This document shows positions 12,496 to 25,622 of a stretch of DNA of 64,000 bases, one piece after another. The stretch is from Henricia sp. BOLD:AAB3569 (lineage: Eukaryota; Echinodermata; Asteroidea; Spinulosida; Echinasteridae). The DNA lies in NCBI GenBank assembly GCA_037783545.1, contig JBBELK010000109.1, positions 434,001 through 498,000 on the forward strand, given 5' to 3'. Position 1 is the first letter of the stretch. Each line of letters starts with the position of its first letter. Both the position numbers and the translations under genes were made by a program. Below the pieces are notes generated by a model that saw only the letters and a program-made list of their open reading frames with translations, was not told the DNA's origin and ran no database searches.

Positions 12496-15041
12496 CTTTT
12501 TTTATTCTTCTCCCAAAACCTCATAGACAAAGCGCATGGTCTTTCGGCCTGGCAAAATGGTCACTTGCAAAGCTCGGATCATCATCAAACTTGGTCACAA
12601 CAATCACCTCATAATGAAGTACTGCACAAATGTGTTTACATTTTGATGACGTCATCAGGTGTCAGATTACAAGCGTTTGAAATATATGGCCTTCAAATTG
12701 AAACTTCTGTAAAAATTCAACCGTTTGAGATACAAACTTTATTCTTTCGGCAATGGTCATGACTATCCAAGGTCTAAATTTCATACACAGACATTGACCT
12801 TGAATCTTGCTTCCTATTGGTCGAAAACGAGGCTGCCCTGTCATTTAAAACTGGTAGCAGATACAGAGATCGGGTCAAAAGTGTTAGTCTCAAGACCTCT
12901 TGGGCATTCCAAAAATACAAAAAGTTAAGTCGTGACACGAAAGAGCGCCCTCTAGCGGCAAGTTGAAAAATGGCCAAAACCTATTTTGAAGAGATGTCTG
13001 TGGCGAAGTTTTTGCAAATTGGCCCAAAATTGGTGCATATGTTCACCGAGGGTCAGTGAACACGCCCATACCTTCAAAAGTTTGATGACGTCACCAGGTG
13101 TCAAATTACACTCAGTTGAACATGCGTTCTTCTCACGGTTATATCTAGAGAACGAAAAGGCCGATGGAGGTCAAATTTTGTGTTTTAGGTTTGTTGTGAC
13201 TTGGTCTAATGCATATTAGCAGCAAAATTTGGTGGCGTAACGATGACGTCATCAAATAAGCCCGTTTGTGCAGCATACATTAGCCAAGGTCGTTCACTTC
13301 CTCTAATGGGCGTATGACCTTGAAACCTAGCAGGGACGTAGACGTGGTCATTAACATATAACATACCAAGTTACATTAGTGTGACGTCATTTGTTGATTT
13401 GTTATGAATTTTTGAATCTGGCAACCTATACCACAGCATACACACAGTGCAGTATATACGGGTGTACATAAGCATGAACAATCGCCATACATCTGCACTA
13501 CCCCATTTCCCATAGACAAAGCACATAGTCTATCTCGCTGGTAGAAGGGTCGCTTGCAAAGCTTGGATCATCATCAAACTTGGTCACAATAAGGAACCCA
13601 TACTAAAGTACTATACCAAAGAGGTTACATCTTGATGACGTCACCAGGGGTAAGATTACATGTGTCTGAAATTTAATGCTTTAAAAATTAAAAAAATTGT
13701 AAAAATTCAACCGTTTGAGATACAAACATTTTTGTTTCGGCAATGGTCATGACTATCCAATGTCTAAATTTCATTCAGAGACAATGACCTTGAATCTTGC
13801 TTCCTATTGGTCGAAAACGAGGCTGCGTTGTCATTTAAAACTGGTAGGGTATGAAGCGGGACTCCCAATCAGAGGTTGGGGGTTCGAGCCCCACTTCGAC
13901 CAACGTGTCTGTGTCCCTGGGCAAGGCGCTTAATCCCAGTTGCCTCGTCAACCCAAGCGATATATGGGAAGCTGTTAAGGGGAATGCCACAATCTAACTG
14001 CTGATAGGGTTGAGCGCCTGACCAGCAGCCACCTAGTTGAAGCGAAATGGTTCTGGTGATTCCCTGATGGCAGCGGTAATAATGGTAACAGCGCCTTGAG
14101 CGCCCTGCAGGGTGGATATGTGCGCTATACAAATCTAATCATTATTATTATTATTATTAAATTGGGTCAACGTTGTTAGTCTCGGGACCCCTTGGGCATT
14201 ACAAAAATACCAAAAGTTAAGTCGTCACACGAAACAGCGCCCTCTAGCGGCAAGTTGAAAAATGGCCAAAACGCATTTTGAAGAGATGTCTGTGGCAAAG
14301 TTTTTGCAAATTGGCCCAAAATTAGTGCATATGTTCACTGAGGGTCAGTGAATACGCCCATGTTTTCAAAAGTTTGATGACGTCACCAGGTGTCAAATTA
14401 CACTCGCTTGAACGTGCATCTTTTTAACAGCTATATCTAGAGAACGAAACAGCCGATGAAGGTCAAATATTTTGTTTCAGGTTTGTTGTGACTTGGTCTA
14501 ACGCATATTAGCAGCAAAATTTGGTGGCGTAACGATGACGTCATCAAATAAGCCCGTTTGTACAGCATACATTAGCCAAGGTCGTTCACTTCCTCTAATG
14601 GTCGTATGACCTTGAAACCAAGCAGAGACGTAGACTTGGTCATTAACATATAACATACCAAGTTACATTAGTGTGACGTCATTTGTTGATTTGTTATGAA
14701 TTTTTGAATCTGGCAATCTATACTACAGCATACACACAGTGCAGTATATACATGTATACGAGTGTACATAAGCATGTACAATATGCATACATCTGCACTA
14801 TCCCATTTCCCATAGACAAAGCACACAGTCTGTCTCTTATGACATGCATGATTTGTTGATTTATTATGAATTTTTGAATCTTGTCACTGTGCATATTGTA
14901 CATGTATACGTACAGTATGTATTTATATTGTACAAAGTGTACATGTAGTATTATACAGCATGCAGTTTTACATGCATACAAACATACAAAAAAAGAAAAG
15001 CGGAAAGCCATATGCTCTGTTATCAACAGACATACCTCTAG
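12412..15041 (+). mobile_element. Helentron-like element interrupted by a SINE
   Basis: The 5' hairpin GGCTTTCCGC lies at 12420, followed by a ~32-base T run (about 12462-12493). A-type cores lie near 12725 and 13715. The second is split by the SINE at 13848-14159. The 3' hairpin is followed by CTAG at 15038-15041. Confidence 0.5.
13848..14159 (+). mobile_element. tRNA-derived SINE with (ATT)n tail
   Basis: The sequence has a pol III B-box-like GGTTCGAGCCC near 13881, an A-box region upstream that looks truncated, a ~200-base body and an (ATT)n tail at 14149-14159. It breaks a ~1 kb unit: the flanks ACTGGTAG and ATTGGGTCAACG are separated by about ten bases in the intact paralogue near 10520, and those bases are missing here. 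No target duplication is visible, so the insertion came with a small deletion. Confidence 0.7.
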
Positions 15042-17889
15042 TTAGCTTTTTTTATTCTTCCGTCAAAACCCCATAGACAAAGCGCATGGTCTTTCGGCCT
15101 GGCAAAAAGGTCACTTGCAAAGCTCAGATCATCATAAAACTTGGTCACAACAATCACCTCATAGTGAAGTACTGCACAAATGTGTTTACATCTTGATGAC
15201 GTCATCAGGTGTCAGATTACAAGCCTTTGAAATATATGGCCTTCAATATTAAAATATCTGTAAAAATTCAACCGTTTGAGATACAAACTTTATTCCTTCG
15301 GCAATGGTCATGACTATCCAAGGTCTAAATTTCATACACAGACATTGACCTTGAATCTTGCTTCCTATTGGTCAAAAACGAGGCTGCCCTGTCATTTAAA
15401 ACTGGTAGCAGATACAGAGATCGGGTCAAAAGTGTTAGTCTCAAGACCCTTTTTGGCATTCCAAAAATACCAAAAGTTAAGTCGTTAAGAGCGCCCTCTA
15501 GCGGCAAGTTCAAAAATGGCCAAAACCTATTTTGAAGAGATGTCTGTGGCGAAGTTTTTGCAAATTGGCCCAAAATTGGTGCATATGTTTACTGAGGGTC
15601 AGTAAACATGCCCATACCTTCAAAAGTTTGATGACGTCACCAGGTGTCAAATTACACTCGGTTGAACATGCGTTCTTCTAACGGCTATATCTAGAGAACG
15701 AAAAGGCCGATGGAGGTTAAATTTTGTGTTTTAGGTTTGTTGTGACTTAGTCTAATGCATATTAGCAGCAAAATTTGGTGGCGTAACGATGACGTCATCA
15801 AATAAGCCCGTTTGTGCAGCATACATTTGCCAAGGTCGTTCACTTCCTCTAATGGGCGTATGACCTTGAAACCTAGCAGGGACGTAGACGTGGTCATTAA
15901 CATATAACATACCAAGTTACATTAGTGTGACGTCCTTTGTTGATTTGTTATGAATTTTTGAATCTGGCAACCTATACCACAGCATACACACAGTGCAGTA
16001 TATACGGGTGTACATAAGCATGAACAATATGCATACATCTGCACTACCCAATTTCCCATAGACAAAGCACATAGTCTATCTCGCTGCTAGAAGAGTCGCT
16101 TGCAAAGCTTGGATCATCATCAAACTTGGTCACAATAAGGAACCCATACTAAAGTACTATACCAAAGAGGTTACATCTTGATGACGTCACCAGGGGTCAG
16201 ATTACATGTGTCTGAAATTTAATGCCTTAAAAATTCAAAAATCTGTAAAAATTCAACCGTTTGAGATACAAACATTTTTGTTTCGGCAATGGTCATGACT
16301 ATCCAATGTCTAAATTTCATGCAGAGACAATGACCTTGAATCTTGCTTCCTATTGGTCGAAAACGAGGCTGCGTTGTCATTTAAAATTGGTAGCAGATAC
16401 CGAAATTGGGTCAACGTTGTTAGTCTCGGGACCCCTTGCGCATTACAAAAATACCAAAAGTTAAGTCGTCACACGAAACAGCGCCCTCTAGCGGCAAGTT
16501 GAAAAATGGCCAAAACGCATTTTGAAGAGATGTCTGTTGCGAAGTTTTTGCAAATTGGCCCAAAATTGGTGCATATGTTCACTGATGGTCTATGATACTT
16601 TCAAAAGTTTGATGACGTCACCAGGTGTCAAATTACACTCAGTTGAACATGCGTTCTTCTAACGGTTATATATAGAGAACAAAAAGGCCGATGAAGGTCA
16701 AAGTTTGTGTTTTAGGTTGGTTGTGACTTGGTCTAATGCATATTACTAGCAAAATGTTGTGACGTCACTATGACGTCATCAAATAAGCGAGTTTGTAAAG
16801 CAGACATTTGCCAAGGTCGTTCACTTCCTCTAATGGTCGTATGACCTTGAAACCGAACAGGGACGTAGACGTGGTCATTAACATATAACATACCAAGTTA
16901 CATTAGTGTGACGTCCTTTGTTGATTTGTTATGAATTTTTGAATCTGGCAACCTATACTACAGCATACACACAGTGCAGTATATACATGTATACGAGTGT
17001 ACATAAGCATGTACAATATGCATACATCTGCACTATCCCATAGACAAAGCACACAGTCTGTCTCGGTGCTAGAAGAGTCGCTTGCAAAGCTTGGATCATC
17101 ATCAAACTTAGTCACAATAAGGAACCCATAGTAAAGTACTATACCAAAGAGGTTAGATCTTGATGACGTCACCAGGTGTCAGATTACATGTGTCTGAAAT
17201 TTAATGCCTTACAAATTGAAAAATCTGTAACAATTCAACCGTTTGAGATACAATCTTTATTCTTTCGGCACTGGTCATGACTATCCAAGGTCTAAATTTC
17301 ATGCAAAGACATTGACCTTGAATCTTGTTTCCTATTGGTCGAAAACGAGGCTGCCTTGTCATTTAAAACTGGTAAGCGATGCCGAGATCGTGTCAACGGT
17401 GTTAGTCTCTGGACCCCTTGGGCATTCAAAAAATACAAAAAGTTAAGTCGTCACACGAAACAGCGCCTTCTAGTGACGAGTTGAAAAAAGACCAAAAAGT
17501 ATTTTGACTTGGTCAAATGTATATTATCAGCTAAATATTGTGACGTCACGATGACGTAATCAAATAAGAGTTCCTCAAGTATACATTAACCAAGGTCGTT
17601 TACTTTCTCCATTGGTCGTATGACCTTGAAAACTATCAGGTGCCTGGACCTGGTCATTAACATGTAACATACTAAGTTACATTAGTATTACATGCATGAT
17701 TTGTTGATTTATTATGAATTTTTGAATCTTGTCACTGTGCATACTGTACATGTACATGTACGGTATGTATTTATATTGTACAAAGTGTACATGTAGTATT
17801 ATACAGCATGCAGTTTTAAATGCATACAAACATATAAAAAAAGAAAAGCGAAAAGCCATATGCTCTGTTATCAACAGACATACCTCTAG
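15042..17889 (+). mobile_element. Helentron-like element with three A-type units
   Basis: Cores lie near 15276, 16261 and 17243. The first 1.8 kb is the duplicate of 9170-10945. It ends with the GCGGAAAGCC-related sequence (here GCGAAAAGCC), hairpin and CTAG 17886-17889. The 17243 unit has a degenerate CTCF-like motif (GCGCCTTCTAGTGAC). Confidence 0.5.
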
Positions 17890-19610
17890 TTTTTTTTAGC
17901 TTTTTTTATTCTTCCGTCAAAACCCCATAGACAAAGCGCATGGTCTTTCGGCCTGGCAAAATGGTCACTTGCAAAGCTCGGATCATCATCAAACTTGGTC
18001 ACAACAATCACGTCATAATGAAGTACCGCACAAATGTGTTTACATTTTGATGACGTCATCAGGTGTCAGATTACAAGCGTTTGAAATATATGGCCTTCAA
18101 TATTGAAACTTCTGTAAAAATTCAACCGTTTAAGATGCAAACTTTATTCCTTCGGCAATGGTCATGACTATCAAAGGTCTAAATTTCATACACAGACATT
18201 GACCTTGAATCGTGCTTCCTATTGGTCGAAAACGAGGCTGCCCGTCATTTAAAACTGGTAGCAGATACCGAGATCGGGTCAAAAGTGTTAGTCTCAGGAC
18301 CCCTTGGGCATCAAAAAAATACCAAAAGTTAGGTCGTCACACAAAAGAGCGCCCTCTAGCGGCAAGTTGAAAAATGGCCAAAACGCGTTTTTAAGAGATG
18401 TCTGTGGCGAAGTTTTTGCAAATTGGCCCAAAATTGGTGCATATGTTCACTGAGGATCAGTAAACATGCCCATACCTTCAAAAGTTTGATGACGTCACCA
18501 GGTGTCAAACTACACTCGGTTGAACATGCGTTCTTCTAACGGCTATATCTAGAGAACAAAAAGACCGATGAAGGTCAATTTTTGTGTTTTAGGTTTGTTG
18601 TAACCTGCTCTAATGCATATTGTCAGCAAAATTTGGTGGCGTTACGATGACGTCATCAAATAAGCGCGCTTGTGCAGCATACATTAGCCAAGGTCGTTCA
18701 CTTCCTCTATTGGTCGTATGACCTTGAAACCTGGCAGGGACGTGGACTTGGTCATTAACATTTAACATACCAAGTTACATTACTATGACGTAATTTGTTG
18801 ATTTGTTATGAATGTTTGAATCTGGCAACCTATACTAAAGCATACACACAGTGCAGTATATATGAGAGTACATAAGCATGTACAATATGCATACATCTGC
18901 ACTTCCCCATATCCCATAGACAAAGCACATAGTCTGTCTCGCTGCAAGAAGGGTCGCTTGCAAAGCTTGGATCATCATCAAACTTGGTCACAATAAGGAA
19001 CCCATAGTAAAGTACTATACCAAAGAGGTTACATCTTGATGAGGTCCCTAGGTGTCAGATTACACTCGGCTTAACATGCGTTTTTCTAACGGCTATATCT
19101 AGAGAACGAAAAGACGATGGAGGTCAAATTTTGTGTTTTAGGTTTGTTGTGACTTGCTCTAATGCATATTGTCAGCAAAATTTGGTGGCGTTACGATGAC
19201 GTCATCAAATAAGCGCGCTTGTGCAGCATACATTAGCCAAGGTCGTTTGACTTGGTGCAATGTGTATTATCAGCTAAATATTGTGACGTCACGATGACGT
19301 AATCAAATAAGAGTTCCTCAAGTATACATAAACCTAGGTTGTTTACTTCCTCCATTGGTCGTATGACCTTGAAACCTAGCAGGTGACTGGACCTGGTCAT
19401 TAACATGCATATGACATGCGTGATTTGTTGATTTATTATGAATTTTTGAATCTTGTCACTGTGCATGTACATGTACATGTACGGTATGTATTTACATTGT
19501 ACAAAGTGTACATGTAGTATTATGCAGCATGCAGTTTTACATGCATACAAACATACAAAAAAAGAAAAGCGGAAAGCCATATGCTCTGTTATCAACAGAC
19601 ATACCTCTAG
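17890..19610 (+). mobile_element. Helentron-like element with one full unit
   Basis: One A core lies near 18131, followed by a partial unit. The 3' module from about 19241 repeats 6457-6825 closely. Hairpin and CTAG are at 19607-19610. Confidence 0.5.
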
Positions 19611-21397
19611 TTTTGCTTTTTTTTATTCTTCCGTCAAAACCCCATAGACAAAGCACATGGTCCTTCGGCCTGGCAAAATGGTCACTTGCAAAGCTCGGAT
19701 CATCATAAAACTTGGTCACAACAATCACCTCATAGTGAAGTACTGTACCAATGTATTTTCATATTGATGACGTCATCAGGTGTCAGATTACAAGCGTTTG
19801 AAATATGTGGCCTTCAATATTCAAAAATCTGTAAAAATTCAACCGTTTGAGATACAGACTTTATTCCTTTGGCAATGTTCATGACTATCCAAGGTCTAAC
19901 TTTCGTAAACAGACATGGATCTTGAGTCCTGTTTCCTATTGGTCGAAAACGAGGCTGCACTGTCATTTAAAACTGGTAGCAGATACCGATATCGGGTCAA
20001 AGGTGTTAGTCTCAGGGCCCCTTGGGGATTAAACAAATACCAAAAGTTAAGTCGTGACACGAAAGAGAGCCCTCTAGCGGCAAGATGAAAAATGGTCAAA
20101 ACGCATTTTGAACAGATGTCTGTGGCGAAGTTTTTGCAAATTGGCCCAAAACTGGTGCATATGTTTACTGAGGGTCACTGAACATGCCTATACCTTCAAA
20201 AGTTTGATGACGTCACCAGGTGTCAAATTACACTCTGTTGAACATGCGTTCTTCTAACGGCTATATCTAGAGAACGAAAAGGCCGATGGAGGTCAAATTT
20301 TTGGTTTTAGGTTTGTTGTGACTTAGTCTAATGCATATTATTAGAAAAATGTTGTGACATGACGATGACGTCATAAAATAAGCGCGTTTGTACAGCATAC
20401 ATCAGCCAAGGTCGTTCACTTCCTCTATTGGTCGTATGACCTTGAAACCTAGCAGGGACGTGGGCTTGGTCATTAACATATAACATACCAAGTTACATTA
20501 GTGTGACGTCATTTGTTGATTTGTTATGAATTTTTGAATCTGGCAACCTATACTACAGCATACACACAGTGCAGTATTGAGTGTACATAAGCATGTGCAA
20601 TATGCATACATCTGCACTACCCCATATCCCATAGACAAAGCGCATAGTTTGTCTCGCTGCTAGAAGGGTCGCTTGCGAAGCTTGGATCATCTTCAAACTT
20701 GGTCACAATAAGGAACCCATAGGTAAGTACTATACCAAAGAGGTTACATATCGATGACGTTACCAGGTATTAAATTACAAGCGTTCGAAATTTAATGCCT
20801 TACATATTAAAATTCTGTAAAAATTCAACCGTTTGAGATACAAACCTTATTCCTTCGGCAATGTTCATGACTATCCAAGGTCTAAATTTCATACACAGAC
20901 ATTGACCTTGAATATTGCTTCCTATTGGTCGAAAACGAGGCTGCGTTGTCATTTAAAACTGGTAGCAGATACTGAGATTGGGTCAACGTTGTTAGTCTCG
21001 GGACCCCTCGAGCATTACAAAAATACCAAAAGTTAAGTCGTCACACGAAAGAGCGCCCTCTAGCGGCGAGTTGAAAAATGGCCAAAACGTATTTTTAAGA
21101 GATGTTTGCCGCGAAGTTTTTGCAAATGGGCCAAAAATTGGTGCATATGTTTACTGAGGGTCAGTGAACATGCCTATACCTTCGAAAGTTTGATGACGTC
21201 ACCAGGCGCCAAATTACACTCAGTTGAACATGCATTCTTTAAATGGCTATATCTAGCGAACAAAAAGGCCGATGGAGGTCAAATTTTGTGTTTTAGGTTT
21301 ATTATACAGCATGCAGTTTTACATGCAAACAGACATACAAAAAAAGAAAAGAAAAGCGGAAAGCCATATGCTCTGTTATCAACAGACATACCTCTAG
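19611..21397 (+). mobile_element. Helentron-like element with two A-type units
   Basis: Cores lie near 19847 and 20833. Near 21300 the second unit jumps straight to the last ~100 bases of the 3' module, an internal deletion. CTAG is at 21394-21397. Confidence 0.5.
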
Positions 21398-23465
21398 TTA
21401 GCTTGTTTTATTCTTCCGTCAAAACCCCATAGACAAAGCACATGGTCCTTCGGCCTGGCAAAAGGGTCACTTGCAAAGCTCGGATCATCATAAATCTTGG
21501 TCACAACAATCACCTCATAGTGAAGTACTGTACCAATGCGTTTTCATATTGATGACGTAATCAGGTGTCAAATTACAAGCGTTTGAAATTTATGGCCTTC
21601 AAAATTCAAAAATCTGTAAAAATTCAACCGTTTCAGATACAAACTTTATTCCTTCGGCAATGTTCATGACTATCCAAGGTCTAACTTTCATACACAGACA
21701 TTGACCTTAAATATTGCTTCCTATTGGTCGAAAACGAGGCTGCCCTGTCATTTAAAACTGGTAGCAGATACCGATATCGGGTCAAAGGTGTTAGTCTCAG
21801 GGCCCCTTGGGGATTAAACAAATACCAAAAGTTAGGTCGTCACACGAAAGAGCGCCCTCTAGCGGCAAGTTGAAAAATGGCCAAAACGCATTTTGAAGAG
21901 ATGTCTGTGGTGAAGTTTTTGCAAATTGGCCCAAAATTGGTGGATACGTTGACTGAGGGTCAGTGAACATGCACATACCTTCAAAAGTTTGATGACGTCA
22001 CCAGGTGTCAAATTACACTCGGTTGAACATGCATTCTTTTAACAGCTATATCTAGAGAACGAAAAGGCTGATCAAGGTCAAATGTTGTGTTTTAGGTTTG
22101 TTGTGACTTGGTCTAATGCATATTAGCAGCAAAACTTGGTGGCGTAACGATGACGTCATCAAATAAGCCCGTCTGTGCAGCATGCATTAGCCAAGGTCGT
22201 TCACTTCCTCTAATGGTCGTATGACCTTGAAACCTAGCAGGGACGTAGACTTGGTCATTGACATGTAACATACCAAGTTACATTAGTGTGACGTCATTTG
22301 TTGATTTGTTATGAATTTTTGAATCTGGCAACCTATACTACAGCATACACACTGTGCAGTATATTATGAGTATACATAAGCATATACAATATGCATACAT
22401 CTGCACTACGCCATATCCCATAGACAAAGCACATAGTCTGTCTCACTAGTAGAAGGGTGGCTTGCAAAGCTTGGATCATCTTCAAACTTGGTCACAATAA
22501 GGAACCCATAGTAAAGTACTATACCAAAGAGGTTACATCTTGATGACGTCATCAGGTGTCCAATTACAAGCGTTTGAAATTTAATGCCTTACATATTAAA
22601 AAATCTGTAAAAATTCAACCGTTTGACATACAAACTTTATTCCTTCGGCAATGGTCATGACTATCCAAGGTCTGAATTTCATACTAAGACATTGACCTTG
22701 AATCTTGCTTCCTATTGGTCGAAAACGAGGCTGCCTTGTCATTTAAAACTGGTAGCAGATACCGAGATTGGGTCAACGTTGTTAGTCTCGGGACCCCTTG
22801 GGCATTACAAAAATACCAAATGTTAGGTCGTCAAACGAAAGAGCGCCCTCTAGCGGCAAGTTGAAAAATTGCCAAAACGCATTTTGAAGAGATGTCTGTG
22901 GCGAAGTTTTTGCAAATTGGCCCAAAATTGGTGCATATGTTCACTGAGGGTCAGTGAACAAGTCCATACCTTTAAAAGTTTGATGACGTCACCAGGTGTC
23001 AAATTACACTCGGTTGAACATGCGTTCTTCTAACGGTTATATCTAGAGAACGAAAAGGCAGATGGAGGTCAAACCTTGTGTTTTAGGTTTGTTGTGACTT
23101 GTTCTAATGCATATTGTCAGCAATATTGTCCTGTTATCAAATAAGCGCGTTTGTGCAACATACATTAGCCAAGGTCGTTTACTTCCTCCATTGGTCGTAT
23201 GACCTTGAAACCTAGCAGGTGCCTGGACCTGCTCATTAACATGTAAGATACCAAGTTACATTAGTATGACATGCATGATTTGTTGATTTATTATGAATTT
23301 TTGAATCTTGCCACTGTGCATGTACATGTACATGTACGATATGCATTTACATTGTACAAAGTGTAGATGTAGTATTATACAGCATGCAGTTTTACATGCA
23401 TACAAACATACATAAAAAGAAAAGCGGAAAGCCATATGCTCTGTTATCAACAGACATACCTCTAG
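21398..23465 (+). mobile_element. Helentron-like element closing the first array
   Basis: Cores lie near 21640 and 22623. The 3' hairpin and CTAG (23462-23465) abut non-array sequence beginning TTTAAG, so this is the true right edge of the array and the junction is CTAG|T. Confidence 0.55.
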
Positions 23466-23694
23466 TTTAAGTTTGTTTTGTAAATAGATAAAGTACATGT
23501 AACTTGACATATTTTAAAAATGCCTTGGAATGTGCATAATAAGAAATCTTCAAAAAATAAAGGAGGGTAGAAGACATCGATGACGAAGGCCGCAAGCCAA
23601 CAAGATATTACTTTATTAGCTGGATTCTCCGACGGCGGCCGCACGGCAGTGCACCAGGCCGGTAGGCCATGCACAAACACGGTAAGTGAAAGCA

Positions 23695-23842
23695 GGGCTT
23701 CGTTCCAAATACGCGCACATTGTTAAACGTTTGCAACGTTCGCCAACAACATACCCAGCTTGTACGCGTGCACAAGATCAAAGAGCACTAACCAGCTGCA
23801 GAGGCGAACATTGCCAACGTTCGTATGAGTGGAACGCAGCCC
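23695..23842. mobile_element. Short inverted-repeat element (MITE-like)
   Basis: Imperfect inverted ends GGGCTTCGTTCC and GGAACGCAGCCC enclose a ~148-bp CpG-rich body with inner inverted CAACGTTCGCC-type segments. A related end (GGGCTGCGTTCCAAACACG) lies at 58620. The flanks 23466-23694 and 23843-24145 show nothing assignable. Confidence 0.5.
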
Positions 23843-24145
23843 ACGTGTACAAATTGTACACTGCTTTCGCCCGGGCCCGACGCATATGCTATGTACGATA
23901 ATAGCCGGCCGAGTCTCTCCATTACGCGCACCACGATTGGTTATTTTCAATGCACATGCATATGGTGACTTGGCGATTTTGATCTCACCGACCAAAATAA
24001 AATATGCCAAACGTTTTATGTTTGATTGCTTCCGTATTGTAATGCCACTACATTGCATTTGTCATGCGTTTGGGTCCATCACGATTAAACTAAAAACGCA
24101 AAGGACCGTGACAAAGAATTAGACATTGTACTGGACCAGATGGAC

Positions 24146-24300
24146 GGGGGTTTAGACCGAAGCTGCAACAATAATTGGACCGTTCATGTGGCCTCTCCAT
24201 TTTTGCAAAAAGAGTTTATAAATAATAAAACCAGCTTCACGGTGGTTCTTGCCTGCACGGCCAGCGGCAAAAAACTGAAGCCGATGGTCATCAATTAATG
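24146..24300 (+). pseudogene. Pogo/Tigger-type (DDE_1) transposase relic
   Basis: In the frame of 24230-24295 the translation contains TVVLACTASGKKLKPMVI, the conserved strand around the first catalytic region of pogo/Tigger DDE transposases, which cut and paste DNA. A stop codon (TAA 24296-24298) follows immediately and no other catalytic motif is seen, so this is a short dead fragment. Recognition rests on one motif of about 20 residues. Confidence 0.5.
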
Positions 24301-24600
24301 GGCGTCTTGAGCGGAGTATACCAAGGCTGTGCAAACGCTATGCCTTCTTTTTTTCCGAATTCGGTTATCTCAATAGATCATTCTATGTTGATTCACTATA
24401 CATCATTCAAAATTACTTGAAAAAGAAGATTGCAACTGACATAAAAGGGGCTTCATGGGGATGGGGTGATTGATATTAATATTTGTAATTGAGCGGAAAA
24501 AGAATGCTACATGTACATAGATCTACGGTCTTTTGCTTGGTACCAGTAGGCCTATCCCCGATGATTTCTCGCATTTGAGTCTGCCCCATATTTTTGTGCA

Positions 24601-24679
24601 CGACGCCGCTATAGTTCACTCACCCCCATTGTATCAATGGCGGTGAATGAACTACTAGTACAGTGTATGGCGGCGTCGT
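24601..24679. repeat. Imperfect ~80-bp palindrome
   Basis: Arms start CGACGCCGC and end GCGGCGTCG, with inner AGTTCACTCACC against GGTGAATGAACT around a short centre. It could be a foldback MITE. The 300 bases before it hold nothing recognised. Confidence 0.5.
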
Positions 24680-24785
24680 GTTTCGAATTTACCTTTGACC
24701 TCGCCACCGCGCGCGAGATACCGAAAAGGCTTATTAAAATAGGGGACCGTTTGCCTGCGCCTGCGGACGTATGTACACGTATATG

Positions 24786-24906
24786 GCGACGTGTTGTGAG
24801 GTGTCCAACAACGCGTTGCGAACATCTCACAACGCGTTGTGGATGTCTGGCAACGCATTGTGAGATGTTCGCAACCCGCGTTGTTGGACACCTCACAACA
24901 CGTCGC
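24786..24906. repeat. Long hairpin with ~54-bp arms
   Basis: Left arm 24786-24839 and right arm 24851-24906 pair along their length with one mismatch and one 2-bp indel around an 11-base loop. The arms are built from AACGCGTTG-type palindromes. The interval 24907-25530 contains two further AACGCGTTG-like copies near 24990 but no gene. Confidence 0.75.
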
Positions 24907-25530
24907 GAGTCTATTTTTAGCAACACATTGCAGAAATACAGTGTTATGATTAGATGATAGCACAACCCGTTGTGATATTTTCGCAACGCGTTGCCGCAAT
25001 ACGTTATGACCCTTTTGGCTTGCCATAGGTGCATGTTGTATGCCGCTTGGGCGAAATGGCTTTTGGGCGAAGGGGCTCAAGTTGGGCAAAGTGACTGTAC
25101 AACGTTGGAAATACATCGTTAATTAAAATTACCGGTAATGATTTTCCATCTGAAAGACAAATTTCCACATACAATGACAAATACGTACACTTTTAGAATT
25201 TCAAAACGCCAACTAAAACTAACAAGAATGGAAGAAAACACTGGAGGAACAGACGCATAAATTGTTTGGCGTTAGACAGTACTTACGGCCGATTTGTGCG
25301 TGTGGTCAACTGGTTGCCTGCTAATTTTGCAGTCGACATCGATGTATGAGTCACCAACGAAGATCGGTACACTCTGCACCTGGGGAAATTGCACACCTTT
25401 TCGTGCGCGTGCGACGTACGGCCTTCAACATCGTTTTTTGACAATACAAAATTCCCATACAAAATTTATAGAATTATTTCACGAACCACGATACATAATG
25501 AGCATATAATGATTTTTATCTTTAGAGCTC

Positions 25531-25622
25531 GGCGTATAAGCCGCCCGGTTTATAAGCCGCCGGGAACTTTTTTTTGGCCAAAATCAACGTATAAGCCGCG
25601 GCTTATATTTCGAAAATTACGG
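25531..25622. repeat. Repeat end with 'TATAAGCCGC' motifs
   Basis: GTATAAGCCGC, TTATAAGCCGC and the palindromic AAGCCGCGGCTTAT occur within 90 bases, ending in AAAATTACGGTA. This looks like the terminus of a widespread DNA-transposon-derived repeat; its superfamily cannot be settled here. Confidence 0.35.

Larger units (their letters stand above)
2512..23465 (+). promoter_or_regulatory. Repeated CRE, CTCF-like and nuclear-receptor half-site motifs in every ~1 kb unit
   Basis: Each unit has several copies of the palindrome TGACGTCA (CRE/ATF); six lie between 2640 and 3730 (near 2671, 3112, 3270, 3408, 3661, 3714). It also has TGACCTTGA (an ERR/NR5A extended half-site) at two places, an inverted CCAAT (CCTATTGGTC), and GCGCCCTCTAGCGGC. 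The last fits the CTCF core GYGCCMYCTRSTGGC with one mismatch; copies lie near 2970, 4012, 5001, 5993, 7351, 8305, 9620, 10609, 11553, 12946, 14238, 15493, 16482, 18350, 21052, 21851 and 22842. All have the same orientation because the units are head-to-tail. Confidence 0.45.

Noticed and set aside
13869-14132. 87-aa frame and possible tRNA
   Set aside because: The sequence is a SINE; only the B box remains tRNA-like.
24609-25116. Frames of 106-153 aa
   Set aside because: Generated by the hairpin and AACGCGTTG repeats; both strands open equally.
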